A stretch of 64,000 nt of DNA from assembly GCF_008107695.1 (NCBI RefSeq), contig NZ_VIRG01000069.1, forward strand, positions 27,149 through 91,148, written 5' to 3'. Made by a program: the position numbers and the translations under genes. Source of the DNA: Stappia sp. BW2. Its GTDB lineage: Bacteria > Pseudomonadota > Alphaproteobacteria > Rhizobiales > Stappiaceae. Under the pieces are notes generated by a model that saw nothing but the letters and a program-made list of their open reading frames with translations, had not been told where the DNA came from and made no database searches. Shown piece after piece: positions 26,282-35,773 of the stretch (position 1 is the stretch's first letter; every line of letters begins with the position of its first letter).

Positions 26282-27081
26282 ACGCCTTCTCCCCCATTTT
26301 TTGCGCAAAACAAAAGCCTGTTTCGGCAAGATTTCTACTTTGGTCGGAAGCTCTTGAAAAGAGCCGGACGCCATGTCCCGTTTTCAACCTGGACAAAACT
26401 TTTGCGCCCGCACCCGTAACCGATGGAAAAGGAACATTAATTCGATTTAAATCCAGAGTCTTCCAACCTTTTTAAAAAATGTGCGGCGCAGCAATCGAAC
26501 TGTCGAAACAGCGGCCGTTGCCAGCAAAAAACCCCTTACGGCGACCGCGAACCATTTCGGGACACATTCCTGTCAGACGCCACAAAAGCACCGACAGACG
26601 CGACGTCCGGTTAGACGCAAACCTTCAGCAAACCCACTAGATCTTGTGAGAACAAATCCGCAACCTGATTGAATCAGCGATTCGGACGGGATTCGTTCAC
26701 CCTGTGTGCCCGGGTAAACGCCATGAGCCTGCAAGTGCGAGCGCGCATTTCCTGAAAATTAATCATTGACAACGATTCGGCCCAAATCAGCACCACACGG
26801 CCAAATCGACTCAACCTTTTGACCAGATTCAGGATTTGGTGTCTCGACCGACGTATGAAACCACATGTCGTAGGGAACAAATCCTGAATCGTCCGGAGTC
26901 GCCGATTCGGTTTCGGTTTGTTCCAGAGTCGTTCTCCACAACATTTTTCCAACCGTCAAAAACCCGGCCGCTGGCCAAAAGAATAAGGACATGCCCGCCC
27001 CGGCTGTGCTAGACACGCGGTACCAGATATAGGCGCCGCTAGTTTGCGCCGATCCGAAGAAAGCCGATCACAAGCCTCCCC
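26282..27081. other. 800-bp intergenic region upstream of pyc and the helicase
   Basis: I find no convincing gene. The region is AT-richer than its surroundings and must hold the divergent promoters of pyc and the helicase. A perfect 12-bp inverted repeat, GATTCAGGATTT at 26826-26837 and AAATCCTGAATC at 26879-26890, lies in its middle, separated by 41 bp. Short open frames on both strands lack ribosome-binding sites and coding-like composition. Confidence 0.5.
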
Positions 27082-30000
27082 ATGCCCCGTCCCCAGACCC
27101 TGCCGCTGCCGCCGTCTGCCCGGTCCCGCACAGTGACGGCCGTGCTCGGACCGACCAATACCGGCAAGACCCACCTCGCTATCGAGCGCATGCTGGCCCA
27201 GCCTTCCGGGCTGATAGGGCTGCCGCTGCGCCTGCTCGCGCGCGAAGTCTATAACCGTGTGGCGGACCGGGCCGGACCGGACGCCGTTGCGCTGATCACC
27301 GGCGAGGAGAAGATCGTCCCGAAGAACCCGCGCTTCTGGGTGTCGACGGTTGAAGCCATGCCGCTGGACCTGAAGACGGATTTCGTCGCCATCGACGAGG
27401 TGCAACTTGCCGGGAACCTTGATCGCGGCCACGTCTTTACCGACCGCATCCTGAATGTGCGCGGCCAGTCGGAAACACTTCTCTTGGGCGCAGCGACCGC
27501 CCGCCCGCTGCTGGAAAAGCTGCTACCCGGCCTCAACGTGGTCACACGGCCGCGCATGTCGGTGCTGGAATATGCGGGCTCCAAGAAAGTCTCGCGCCTG
27601 CCGGCGCGCTCCGCCATCGTCGCCTTTTCATCGGATGAGGTCTATTCCATCGCGGAGCTCATCCGTCGCCAGCGCGGCGGTGCTGCCGTGGTGCTCGGCT
27701 CGCTGAGCCCACGCACCCGCAATGCGCAGGTGGAACTGTTCCAGAACGGCGATGTCGATCATCTGGTGGCGACCGACGCCATTGGCATGGGATTGAACCT
27801 CGACGTCCATCACATCGCCTTTGCCGGCAACCGCAAATACGACGGCTACCAGTACCGCCAGCTCACCGCTTCGGAGATGGGCCAGATCGCCGGACGGGCC
27901 GGCCGTCACACCAAGGACGGCACCTTCGGCGTGACCGGACGGGTCGATCCGCTGGACGACGATCTGGTCGAACAGATCGAAAGTCACCACTTCGAGAGCC
28001 TGAAAGTGCTGCAATGGCGCAACAGTGCGCTGGATTTTTCGTCGGCAAGCACCTTGCGTGCAAGCCTCGACCTCGTGCCTCGGGAAGAGGGTCTCGCCAG
28101 GGCCCCCATCGGCGACGATATCACCGCTCTTGAACATTTATTGCGCGATCCCGCAATATCCGGCATGGCAAAGGGCGAAAAAGCGATCGAATTGCTATGG
28201 GACGTGTGTCAGGTCCCCGACTATCGTAAGATCGCCCCGGCGAACCACGCAGAGTTGCTGAACACCATTTACACGCACCTGATGCAGGACAATGCGATTG
28301 CCAATGACTGGTTCTCGCGTCAATTGGCCTTCGCAGACCGCACAGATGGTGATATCGACACTCTCGCAAACCGGATTGCACATATCCGGACATGGACCTA
28401 TGTCGCCAACCGTCCCGACTGGCTGGCCGATCCGGCTCACTGGCAGGGCGAGACGCGCGACATAGAAGACAAACTATCTGACGCCCTTCACGAGCGGCTC
28501 ACGCAGCGGTTCGTGGATCGGCGTACAAGTGTATTGATGCGACGTTTGAGAGAGAACGCAATGCTGGAAGCGGAAATTACATCGAGCGGAGATGTGCTCG
28601 TGGAAGGTCAGCACATCGGAAATCTGCTTGGCTTCCGGTTTGCCCCTGACGCGGCAGCAGAAGGCCCGGACGGCAAGACCGTGCGTGCCGCCGCGCAAAA
28701 AGCCCTGACCACCGAAATCGAGTCCCGCGCGGACAAGCTCGGCAAGTCCGACAACTCCGATTTCGTGCTGACGTCCGAAGCCGTGATCCGCTGGCGCGGT
28801 GAACCCGTGGCAAAGCTTGTTGCCGGGGAAGAGGTGCTGGCGCCGATTGTTCTGCTGCTGGCGGACGAACACCTGACCGGCCCGGCGCGCGACAACGTGC
28901 AGACGCGGCTGGACCTGTGGGTCAAGGCGCAGATCGATACACTGCTGAAACCGCTTGTGGACCTGAAAGCCGGCGAAGGGCTGGAAGGCCTTGCCCGCGG
29001 CATCGCGTTCCGCATCGTTGAAGGTCTCGGCATTCTGGAACGCCAGGAAGCCTCCGACGAAATCCGCCAGCTCGACCAGGACATGCGCGCCAGCCTGCGC
29101 AAGCACGGCATCCGCTTCGGCGCCTACACCGTGTTCGTGCCAGCCCTGCTGAAGCCGGCCCCGAGCCAGCTTCTGGCGCAGCTCTGGGCGCTGAAACACG
29201 GCTCGCTGGACATGAACGGCATGGCCGAGCTGCCGCAGCTCTCCGCCTCCGGCCGCACCTCCATCCCGGTAGACGAGACCATCGACAAGGCCCTTTACAA
29301 GGTTGTCGGTTTCCGTGTGTGCGGCCCGCGTGCCGTTCGCGTCGACATTCTGGAACGCCTGGCCGATCTGATCCGTCCGCTGATCGCCTGGAAGCCGCTT
29401 GATGCGGAAGTCAGCCCGCCGGAAGGCGCGGTTGCAACCGGAGGCGGCTTCACCGTCACCGTTGCCATGACCTCCCTGCTTGGATGCGCCGGCGAAGACT
29501 TTGCCGCCGTGCTGAAGTCACTCGGCTACCGGTCCGAAACCAAGGAAGTGCAGCGGCCCGTCGCAGCCAAACCGGCGGCGGAAGCTGCCACGGAAACGCC
29601 GGCAGCAGAGACAGCTGCAACCGCAGAAGAGGCTCCTGCTGAAGCTGCTGCCCCCGCGGAGGCTGCCGCAGACGAGACGCCTGCTGCGGATGCAGTGGCT
29701 GAACCTGCCACGACGGAAAGCGCTGAAGCCCCCGCAGAAGAACCTGCCGCTGATGAAGCGCCTGCGACAGAGGCCGCAGAAGCGGCTGACAGCGCGGCGG
29801 AAGCAACGGCCGAAGATGCACCCGCTGAAGCATCTGCGGACACCGCCACTGCGGAAGCAGCACCGGAAGCGAAGACAGACGGCGAAGCGGCCGAAGGCGA
29901 AGCAGAGCTGGAAACCGTGACCATCGAGATCTGGCGTCCGGGCCGGCACGACCGCCGTCCGCGCGGCCGTCAGGACCAGCGCCGCGGCGGTGACAATCGC

Positions 30001-30237
30001 CGGGGCCAGGGTCAAGGTCAGGGTCATGGCCCGAAAGGTGGTCAGGGCGAGAAGCGCCACGGCAAGGGCGGACCGAAAGGCGAAGGCCGGGGTCGCGGTG
30101 GTCATGGCGGCCAGAAGGGCTTTGACGGCGGCAACCGCCGCGACAAGGCCCCAAGGGACAAGCCGATTGATCCGAATTCGCCCTTCGCGGCCCTGATGGC
30201 CCTGAAGGCGAACATGGACAACAAGGACAAGAAGTAA
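27082..30237 (+). CDS. Suv3-like DEAD/DExH RNA helicase with disordered C-terminal tail
   Basis: The 1051-residue protein has helicase motif I GPTNTGKT at 23-30, motif II DEVQ at 105-108 and motif VI QIAGRAGR near 270, typical of the mitochondrial-degradosome Suv3 group. After about residue 820 comes an Ala/Glu-rich stretch of about 120 residues, then an Arg/Gly-rich tail of about 80 residues (RGGDNRRGQGQGQGHG) likely to bind RNA. Its stop overlaps the probable ATT start of the S4 protein. Confidence 0.9.
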   Translation: MPRPQTLPLPPSARSRTVTAVLGPTNTGKTHLAIERMLAQPSGLIGLPLRLLAREVYNRVADRAGPDAVALITGEEKIVPKNPRFWVSTVEAMPLDLKTDFVAIDEVQLAGNLDRGHVFTDRILNVRGQSETLLLGAATARPLLEKLLPGLNVVTRPRMSVLEYAGSKKVSRLPARSAIVAFSSDEVYSIAELIRRQRGGAAVVLGSLSPRTRNAQVELFQNGDVDHLVATDAIGMGLNLDVHHIAFAGNRKYDGYQYRQLTASEMGQIAGRAGRHTKDGTFGVTGRVDPLDDDLVEQIESHHFESLKVLQWRNSALDFSSASTLRASLDLVPREEGLARAPIGDDITALEHLLRDPAISGMAKGEKAIELLWDVCQVPDYRKIAPANHAELLNTIYTHLMQDNAIANDWFSRQLAFADRTDGDIDTLANRIAHIRTWTYVANRPDWLADPAHWQGETRDIEDKLSDALHERLTQRFVDRRTSVLMRRLRENAMLEAEITSSGDVLVEGQHIGNLLGFRFAPDAAAEGPDGKTVRAAAQKALTTEIESRADKLGKSDNSDFVLTSEAVIRWRGEPVAKLVAGEEVLAPIVLLLADEHLTGPARDNVQTRLDLWVKAQIDTLLKPLVDLKAGEGLEGLARGIAFRIVEGLGILERQEASDEIRQLDQDMRASLRKHGIRFGAYTVFVPALLKPAPSQLLAQLWALKHGSLDMNGMAELPQLSASGRTSIPVDETIDKALYKVVGFRVCGPRAVRVDILERLADLIRPLIAWKPLDAEVSPPEGAVATGGGFTVTVAMTSLLGCAGEDFAAVLKSLGYRSETKEVQRPVAAKPAAEAATETPAAETAATAEEAPAEAAAPAEAAADETPAADAVAEPATTESAEAPAEEPAADEAPATEAAEAADSAAEATAEDAPAEASADTATAEAAPEAKTDGEAAEGEAELETVTIEIWRPGRHDRRPRGRQDQRRGGDNRRGQGQGQGHGPKGGQGEKRHGKGGPKGEGRGRGGHGGQKGFDGGNRRDKAPRDKPIDPNSPFAALMALKANMDNKDKK

Positions 30238-30638
30238 TTCCTGCGCCTGACGACACTGCTGCCGGTGGCAGCCTGCGCATCGACAAGTGGCTCTGGTACG
30301 CCAGGGTCACAAAATCCCGTTCCCTTGCCCAGAAGCTGGCGACGTCCGGCCGTGTGCGGCTGAACAAGGACAAGATCGATTCCGCCAGCAAGACAGTGCG
30401 GATCGGCGATGTTCTGACAATCGGCCTCGAGCGCCGCATCCTCATTCTGAAGATCCTTGCCCTTGGCACCAGACGTGGCCCCTATGAAGAAGCCCGCAAG
30501 CTGTACGAGGACCTGTCGCCACCACCGCCGCCGAAGGATGCACCGCCACCTCCCGCGCCCGCACGGCGCGACGCCGGTGCCGGCCGCCCGACCAAGCGTG
30601 AGCGGCGAAAAATAGACGCGTTCCGCAGCGGCGACTGA
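30237..30638 (+). CDS. S4-domain RNA-binding protein (Hsp15/YrfH-like), probable ATT start
   Basis: The S4 domain begins SLRIDKWLWYARVTKSRSLAQ and runs to about residue 75, followed by a Pro-rich basic tail (PPPPPKDAPPPP). No ATG, GTG or TTG precedes the domain in frame; the first ATG-type start would be mid-domain. ATT at 30237, overlapping the helicase TAA with AAGGA 8-9 bp ahead, gives a 133-residue protein of normal length. Hsp15-type proteins rescue stalled 50S subunits. The initiator is inferred. Confidence 0.75.
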   Translation: MPAPDDTAAGGSLRIDKWLWYARVTKSRSLAQKLATSGRVRLNKDKIDSASKTVRIGDVLTIGLERRILILKILALGTRRGPYEEARKLYEDLSPPPPPKDAPPPPAPARRDAGAGRPTKRERRKIDAFRSGD

Positions 30639-30853
30639 CGCTGTTTCCCGCCAAAGGCGTGAAAACAGAAAAACTTTCTCTTTCCGGCCCGGACTGCGTC
30701 ATCCAGAGCGCTTGCGCCCGTTTGACAAAAGCGATACCCAACATCTGCACCAGACGTTATACGTGCGCCTTCTTTGCAAGAGCGGCACGAAACTGACCGC
30801 CAGGGCCTTGCGCAAAACGGCTGCAGGCCGCCCGGCGCCGAATGAGGATAGCG

Positions 30854-31186
30854 ATGACCTACGTCGTCACGGACAATTGCATCAAATGCAAATACACCGA
30901 CTGTGTTGAAGTCTGCCCGGTAGACTGTTTCTACGAAGGCGAGAATTTCCTCGTCATCAACCCGGACGAATGTATCGACTGCGGTGTCTGCGAGCCGGAA
31001 TGCCCGGCGGAGGCGATTTTGCCGGACACGGAGCCGGGCCTCGAGAAATGGATCGAGGTCAACGCCGAATACTCCGAGAAGTGGCCGAACATCACCGAGA
31101 AAAAAGATCCGTTGCCGGACGCTGAAGAATTTGACGGCAAGGAAAACAAGTTTGAAAAGTTCTTTTCGCCGAATCCTGCAGCTTGA
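30854..31186 (+). CDS. fdxA: Seven-iron ferredoxin FdxA
   Basis: This 110-residue ferredoxin has two cluster-binding motifs: the N-terminal [17 protein letters not shown] (3Fe-4S-type pattern) and [12 protein letters not shown] (4Fe-4S). The C-terminal extension is rich in acidic residues, as in rhizobial FdxA. The ATG at 30854 follows GAGGATAGCG. It sits in the conserved helicase / S4 / fdxA / carD order and serves in general electron transfer. Confidence 0.95.
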   Translation: MTYVVTDNCIKCKYTDCVEVCPVDCFYEGENFLVINPDECIDCGVCEPECPAEAILPDTEPGLEKWIEVNAEYSEKWPNITEKKDPLPDAEEFDGKENKFEKFFSPNPAA

Positions 31187-31642
31187 TTCGCGCAAACGGC
31201 TAGTGCGGCAGACTGCCGCAAGACAAACGAGAACTGCTTAAAACAGTGATTCTTCCATCATTTTCAGGCACCTGCCCGGGGCGATCGGGCGGGGCCATTG
31301 TGGTGTTTTGGCACCAGCAAAGCTCAGTACTTTAATTTTCCACAAAAGTGTGGTACACATGGAAGATAGTCGCCAACCACGAGAATAACCCCCAAAACGG
31401 AGTCTTCGAAAACTGTCCCGGACCTGAACAACCGGACAGGGCAAGCTCCACGCAGCTCATATGACTGATCAAGGTTCTAGAGTGGAAATCGTCGACTGAC
31501 CAGCCCTGACACGCCGCATATCAACAGGCGTTCCATTGTGGATCGCACTGCGGGGTACGTGTCGCATAAGAACAGGGGACCGCACCGCGGTCCGTTTTCG
31601 GTCCGAACCCGGACCGCCAACTGCGCAGGAGAAAATACGAGT
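31187..31642 (+). other. 456-bp region ahead of carD
   Basis: No gene is supported. The last 60 bp contain several short GC hairpins (GGACCGC-ACC-GCGGTCC and GGTCCG repeats at about 31577-31617) that would lie in the carD 5' leader. I cannot fix a promoter. No riboswitch family is recognised. Confidence 0.45.
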
Positions 31643-32227
31643 ATGGCAACGAACACCAAAAAGACCGCGCAGCGCCAAGGTTTCAAGACAGGCGAGTACA
31701 TTGTTTATCCGTCGCATGGCGTCGGCCAGATTACCGCCATTGAAGAGCAGAAGGTTGCAGGTCACTCTTTGGAGTTGCTCGTGATCGTTTTTGAACAGGA
31801 CAAGATGACCCTTCGTGTCCCGGTGGCAAAGATTGCCTCCGTCGGCATGCGCAAGCTTGGCGACCCTGCGGCCGTCAAGAAGGCTCTTGAAACCGTTCGT
31901 GGCCGCCCGCGCGTAAAGCGGACGATGTGGAGCCGCCGCGCTCAGGAATATGAAGCCAAGATCAACTCCGGCGACCTGATCGCGATCTCTGAAGTGGTCC
32001 GCGATCTTTTCCGCTCCGACACGCAGCCGGAACAGTCCTACTCCGAACGCCAGCTTTACGAAGCTGCGCTCGACCGTATGGCCCGCGAAATCGCGGCAGT
32101 GAACAAATGTTCCGAAACCGAAGCGGTCAAGCAGATCGAGCAGAACCTGGCAAAATCTCCGAGCCGCATCAAGGCAGCTGAAGAAGCTGCAGCGGAAGAA
32201 GACGAGGACAAGGAAGAAGCCGCTTAA
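31643..32227 (+). CDS. carD: CarD-family RNA polymerase-binding transcription regulator
   Basis: The 194-residue protein has the CarD/TRCF-RID fold at about 10-75 (FKTGEYIVYPSHGVGQITAIEEQKVAGHSLELL) and a helical DNA-interacting domain to about 165. The tail is acidic (AAAEEDEDKEE). CarD stabilises open complexes, especially at rRNA promoters. The ATG at 31643 follows GGAGAAAA; an upstream in-frame ATG at 31538 is unlikely. A strong terminator follows. Confidence 0.93.
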   Translation: MATNTKKTAQRQGFKTGEYIVYPSHGVGQITAIEEQKVAGHSLELLVIVFEQDKMTLRVPVAKIASVGMRKLGDPAAVKKALETVRGRPRVKRTMWSRRAQEYEAKINSGDLIAISEVVRDLFRSDTQPEQSYSERQLYEAALDRMAREIAAVNKCSETEAVKQIEQNLAKSPSRIKAAEEAAAEEDEDKEEAA

Positions 32228-32261
32228 ACCAGGCGAACCTTCCCAACGACGAAAACAACGA

Positions 32262-32289
32262 GGGCCCGGAGAAATCCGGGCCCTTTTTT
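32262..32289 (+). terminator. Rho-independent terminator of carD
   Basis: GGGCCCGGA-GAAA-TCCGGGCCC is a perfect 9-bp stem with a GNRA-type loop, followed by six T. Confidence 0.95.
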
Positions 32290-32418
32290 CTCTTAAAAGC
32301 TGCATGCAGCAACCTTGTTCACGCGAAAGTGTGCAAAAACTGTCCCAACGGAAACGATAAGTGATCTACCCTACGCTTCGGTACGTATTTCCCCCGATAA
32401 CATATCGGAGCGTCGATC

Positions 32419-33282
32419 ATGTCCCAGAGCGAAAAACGTCAACTGGTCAGAGCTGCAATGAAAGCGCCCTACCTCACACGTGAGGAGGAACTGGAGCTGG
32501 CGATACGCTGGCGCCACCAAAGGGATGAAAAAGCGCTGGAGAAACTGTCTCTGTCGCACATGCGTCTCGTCATTGCCGTCGCCTCGCGCTTCCGTAACTT
32601 CGGCCTTTCACTGGGTGACCTGATCCAGGAAGGTCATGTGGGCCTGCTGGAGGCGGCCGCCAGATTCGAACCGGAACGGGAAGTCCGCTTTTCCACCTAT
32701 GCCACGTGGTGGATCCGCGCCTCCATTCAGGATTACATCCTGCGCAACTGGTCGATCGTTCGCGGTGGCACCTCCTCCTCCCAGAAAGCTCTGTTCTTCA
32801 ACTTGCGACGCTTGCGCGCAAAGCTCTCCGGCAATCAGACACCGCTTACCGACAGTGAACTCCACCAGAAGATCGCCGATGCCATCGGCGTCAAACAGTC
32901 CGACGTTGCGCTGATGAACGCCCGCCTGTCGGGCCCGGACACATCCCTGAACGCCCCGGTGGCCGACAGCGAAGGCTCCAGCGCCGACCGCCAGGACTTT
33001 CTCGTGTCCGACGCTCCGCTTCCGGACGAAATCGTGACGGTCAGCATCGATACCGAACGCCGCCAGCGCTGGCTCTCCTCCGCGCTGGAGGTTCTCAGCG
33101 AACGCGAACTGAAAATCGTGCGCGAACGGCGTCTGTCGGAAGATGGCGCCACACTGGAATCGCTTGGCGTGAAACTCGGCATTTCCAAGGAACGCGTGCG
33201 CCAGATCGAAAGCCGGGCCATGGAAAAACTGAAATCCGCCCTGTTGGCAGCACAGCCCGACCGGGCCGCCTATAGCACCTGA
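32419..33282 (+). CDS. rpoH: Heat-shock-type sigma factor (RpoH)
   Basis: The 287-residue sigma-70-family factor has region 2 (LIQEGHVGLLEAAARF, FSTYATWWIRASIQDYILRNWS) and region 4 (LSERELKIVRERRL, SKERVRQIESRAMEKLK). The RpoH-box segment QKALFFNLRR lies at 122-131. Alphaproteobacteria often have two RpoH paralogues; the CarD-adjacent one tends to be the RpoH2 type serving oxidative/general stress, though I cannot prove that here. Its promoter region is discussed under the rejected items. Confidence 0.92.
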   Translation: MSQSEKRQLVRAAMKAPYLTREEELELAIRWRHQRDEKALEKLSLSHMRLVIAVASRFRNFGLSLGDLIQEGHVGLLEAAARFEPEREVRFSTYATWWIRASIQDYILRNWSIVRGGTSSSQKALFFNLRRLRAKLSGNQTPLTDSELHQKIADAIGVKQSDVALMNARLSGPDTSLNAPVADSEGSSADRQDFLVSDAPLPDEIVTVSIDTERRQRWLSSALEVLSERELKIVRERRLSEDGATLESLGVKLGISKERVRQIESRAMEKLKSALLAAQPDRAAYST

Positions 33283-33314
33283 CGACCTCCAACTCCTCCA
33301 AGTAACCTCTGACA

Positions 33315-33341
33315 GGCGGGCCTTTTGGTCCGCCTTTTTTT
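33315..33341 (+). terminator. Rho-independent terminator of rpoH
   Basis: GGCGGGCC-TTTT-GGTCCGCC forms an 8-bp stem (one G-T) followed by seven T. Confidence 0.92.
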
Positions 33342-33372
33342 GAGGTGCACAAGCTGCCTGCCGGGCAGGACG

Positions 33373-34899
33373 TCAGTCGACGATCAGCTTGATGGCCGTG
33401 CCGGCCGGAATCGCCTGATTGGGGTTCAGGTCGTTCAGGATGGAGAAAAATTCCAGACGCCGTGACGGCTCGACACCGCTCATGCCGATGGCCAGTTTCC
33501 GCGGCGTGTCGCCCGGCTTGGAGTTGACGACCTTGATCCGGAGCGAACGCAGCCGTGCGCGTTCCGTGGGTGAAAGCTGCTTGAAGCTTTCCACCGTCTG
33601 GTGGAAATCACGGTCGAACGTGTCGTTGGGCGAACGGCTGGCGAAGATGAAGCGATACCCTGTCTTGCCGATCCGGACCACAGCGATACGGAAGGACCAT
33701 CCTTGGGTGATGGCCGCCCCGGTGACCGCCGGCAGACCGTTGATCGTCGTTTCGCGCACGCTTTCAGACAGAAGCCCGTTGATCCAGCCGGAGTTCATAT
33801 ACTCGCGCAGGCTGGAATAGCCGCTGACATCGGCACCGTCGAAGCGGATCGCCGTGCCGGAGCCATTGCTGGCCAGCACCGCTTCGGGCGTGTTTTCCAG
33901 AATGTAGCCGGATGGCACGGTGTAACTTATGCCAAGCGCCTTGTGCAGGAACGAACGACCACGGACGAACCCTTCCAGCGGGTCATCACCGAACAACATG
34001 CCGTCAATCTGGCTGAGATAGCGGGTGCGGTCGCGCTCGCCGATGCCGGGGGCCCCGATCTGCCGGGCCGCGCGAATGGCGATCTGCAACCGTTCCGGCG
34101 TAGAGGGGTGCGACGACAGGAAGTCCGGCGCAGCCGAGGCCGACTTGTCGGCGGACTGATACTGGGCAAAGGCCGCCATGGAGCGCAGGAACCGGGCAGC
34201 GGCATAGGGATCGAACCCGGCTCTTGCCAGCGTCTTCACGCCGATATCGTCAGCCTCAAGCTCCTGCACCTGGCTGAAGCGGGCGAAGGAAAGCTGCGAC
34301 GAGATGATTGCCTTGCGGGCTGCTTCGCTGTCCTGCACGACATCCGTCAGGATCTTGTTGGCAAGCTGCTTGGCTTCGGCGCGCTGCTGGCGTTTGATCG
34401 CGTGATTTGCCGTCACATGGGCCATTTCGTGCGCCAGCACGGCGGCAACTTCCGACGTGTCGTTGGCAAGGGCCAGCAGCCCGCGCGTCACGTACAGATA
34501 GCCGCCCGGAAGTGCGAAGGCGTTGATGGCCGGTGAATTCAGGATGGTAATCTTGTAGCTTTGCGAGGGGTCTTCCGATGCCGCCACCAGCCGGCCGACA
34601 ACGCTGGCGACAGCGCGCTCCGCCCCGGCGTCCTTGTAGACACCGCCATAGGTGGCCACCACGCGCGGATGTTCGCGCTCGCCGATATCGGCTGCAAGGT
34701 TGGGGCGCAGGGTACCCGGCGTCACCGTGCCGACGGTTGGGCCGTCGCCAAGGAACTGGCAGGAGGCCACCAGAAGCGCGGTCCCGCCTGCAACAAGGGT
34801 GCGCAGCCAGCCCCGGCGCAGGCCGCGCCGTGCGGGCAAACATGCCGGCTGACGGAAATCAGTTGCTGCTTTGGCCGTCACGTCCTGCCCTTTTGTCAT
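33373..34899 (-). CDS. M48-family zinc metalloprotease, putative lipoprotein
   Basis: The 508-residue protein has a lipobox-like LVASC (Cys47) after a hydrophobic stretch, and the zinc motif HEMAH at 157-161 with a downstream ELEADDIG glutamate. BepA/LoiP-like M48 proteases act on outer-membrane protein assembly. The C-terminal about 60 residues (VVNSKPGDTPRKLAIGMSG ... IPAGTAIKLIVD) look LysM-like. It overlaps the upstream nuclease-like gene by 41 bp. The long N-terminus before the anchor may mean the true start is later. Confidence 0.88.
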   Translation of the reverse strand: MTKGQDVTAKAATDFRQPACLPARRGLRRGWLRTLVAGGTALLVASCQFLGDGPTVGTVTPGTLRPNLAADIGEREHPRVVATYGGVYKDAGAERAVASVVGRLVAASEDPSQSYKITILNSPAINAFALPGGYLYVTRGLLALANDTSEVAAVLAHEMAHVTANHAIKRQQRAEAKQLANKILTDVVQDSEAARKAIISSQLSFARFSQVQELEADDIGVKTLARAGFDPYAAARFLRSMAAFAQYQSADKSASAAPDFLSSHPSTPERLQIAIRAARQIGAPGIGERDRTRYLSQIDGMLFGDDPLEGFVRGRSFLHKALGISYTVPSGYILENTPEAVLASNGSGTAIRFDGADVSGYSSLREYMNSGWINGLLSESVRETTINGLPAVTGAAITQGWSFRIAVVRIGKTGYRFIFASRSPNDTFDRDFHQTVESFKQLSPTERARLRSLRIKVVNSKPGDTPRKLAIGMSGVEPSRRLEFFSILNDLNPNQAIPAGTAIKLIVD

Positions 34900-35773
34900 T
34901 CAGTACCACCAGTTGCTCCGGATGCCGGAGCACCATAGACGGTCCGTCCCGGTCCTGGACGGAGCCGCGTATTTCGACAACCTGTCCTTCCAGGGTATCC
35001 AGCGTCCAGCCGGACCGCCCGAGGGCCGCGTTGACCTCATCCTCGTCCGAGGCCTTCAACGTAACCGTGAAATCCGTTTTCCAGTAATTGCCGAAGTTCA
35101 GATAACGGGTGCTGCGTGTTTTTCCAAGAGAAACAATTCGCCCTCTTGCAATAACATAGTGCCCGGAAGCGCCGCTGAAAGACTTCGGTGCGGCAGTGGA
35201 ATAAACAAGACGCGGCGTGGTCTTCCCCCACAGGCCTTCCCGGGCCTGGCTGGCCTGTGCTTCTGCGGCCCGCAAGGCATCCGCGCAGGCCGCACCTGCG
35301 TGATCCGGAGCGAAGATGGCAACACCTGCCCTCAAAAGCTCCGCCTGCAGAAGCACGGCATCGCCGTCACTACCGGATGAAGCAAACACCCAACCGGGCG
35401 TCAGTCCCCAGCGGTTTTCCGGCCCTGCAGGTGCCGCCGTCAGCTCAAGATCCGGTCGCCCTTCCAGATAGGCCTGCAAGCTGTTGTTGCCGTCATCCTG
35501 TCCGTCCGCCTGTTCAGACGCAGGCATCTGGATATCGCCTGCAAAAAAACGCTCGCCGGAAGCGGAGACAAACAGGGATTCATCGCTGTCATATGTCACG
35601 GGCACAGCGTTTTCAGGCGCTCCGGCGCAGGCGGCCACCGCCCTCATCGGCTCAAATGGCGCCAGTGGTGCTTGCTCAGTGGCAAAGACTGTCGGCGCGG
35701 CCAAAGCGCTCGCAATACAGGCGAAAAAAGCAGCGCCCGCCGCGCGCAGGCTGTTCACCCGCACGGCCTTCAT
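34859..35773 (-). CDS. Exported thermonuclease-fold protein, probably catalytically degenerate
   Basis: The 304-residue protein starts with a signal peptide (MKAVRVNSLRAAGAAFFACIASALA). The core LLRAGVAIFAPD ... DALRAAEAQASQAREGLWG matches the C-terminal part of SNase/TNase domains, and ERFFAGDIQMP aligns with the domain's early strand. The usual catalytic Arg/Asp/Glu cluster is not evident. A second domain at about 210-290 (HYVIARGRIVSLGKTRSTRYLNFG) may be OB-like. The ATG at 35773 begins the signal peptide; frames open further upstream are not family-like. Confidence 0.75.
   Translation of the reverse strand: MKAVRVNSLRAAGAAFFACIASALAAPTVFATEQAPLAPFEPMRAVAACAGAPENAVPVTYDSDESLFVSASGERFFAGDIQMPASEQADGQDDGNNSLQAYLEGRPDLELTAAPAGPENRWGLTPGWVFASSGSDGDAVLLQAELLRAGVAIFAPDHAGAACADALRAAEAQASQAREGLWGKTTPRLVYSTAAPKSFSGASGHYVIARGRIVSLGKTRSTRYLNFGNYWKTDFTVTLKASDEDEVNAALGRSGWTLDTLEGQVVEIRGSVQDRDGPSMVLRHPEQLVVLNDKRAGRDGQSSN

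Noticed and set aside
22931..26419. Very long frame antisense to pyc (over 1100 residues)
   Set aside because: It is the mirror of the GC-rich coding strand of a clear pyruvate carboxylase; no domain or start signal supports it.
26481..26672. Short frame of 63 residues upstream of the helicase
   Set aside because: Low-complexity composition without start signals; not supported.
32355..32418. RpoE/ECF-type promoter ahead of rpoH (TGATCT ... TACGTA)
   Set aside because: The elements are only 14 bp apart, too close for the expected spacing of about 18, so I did not call a promoter.
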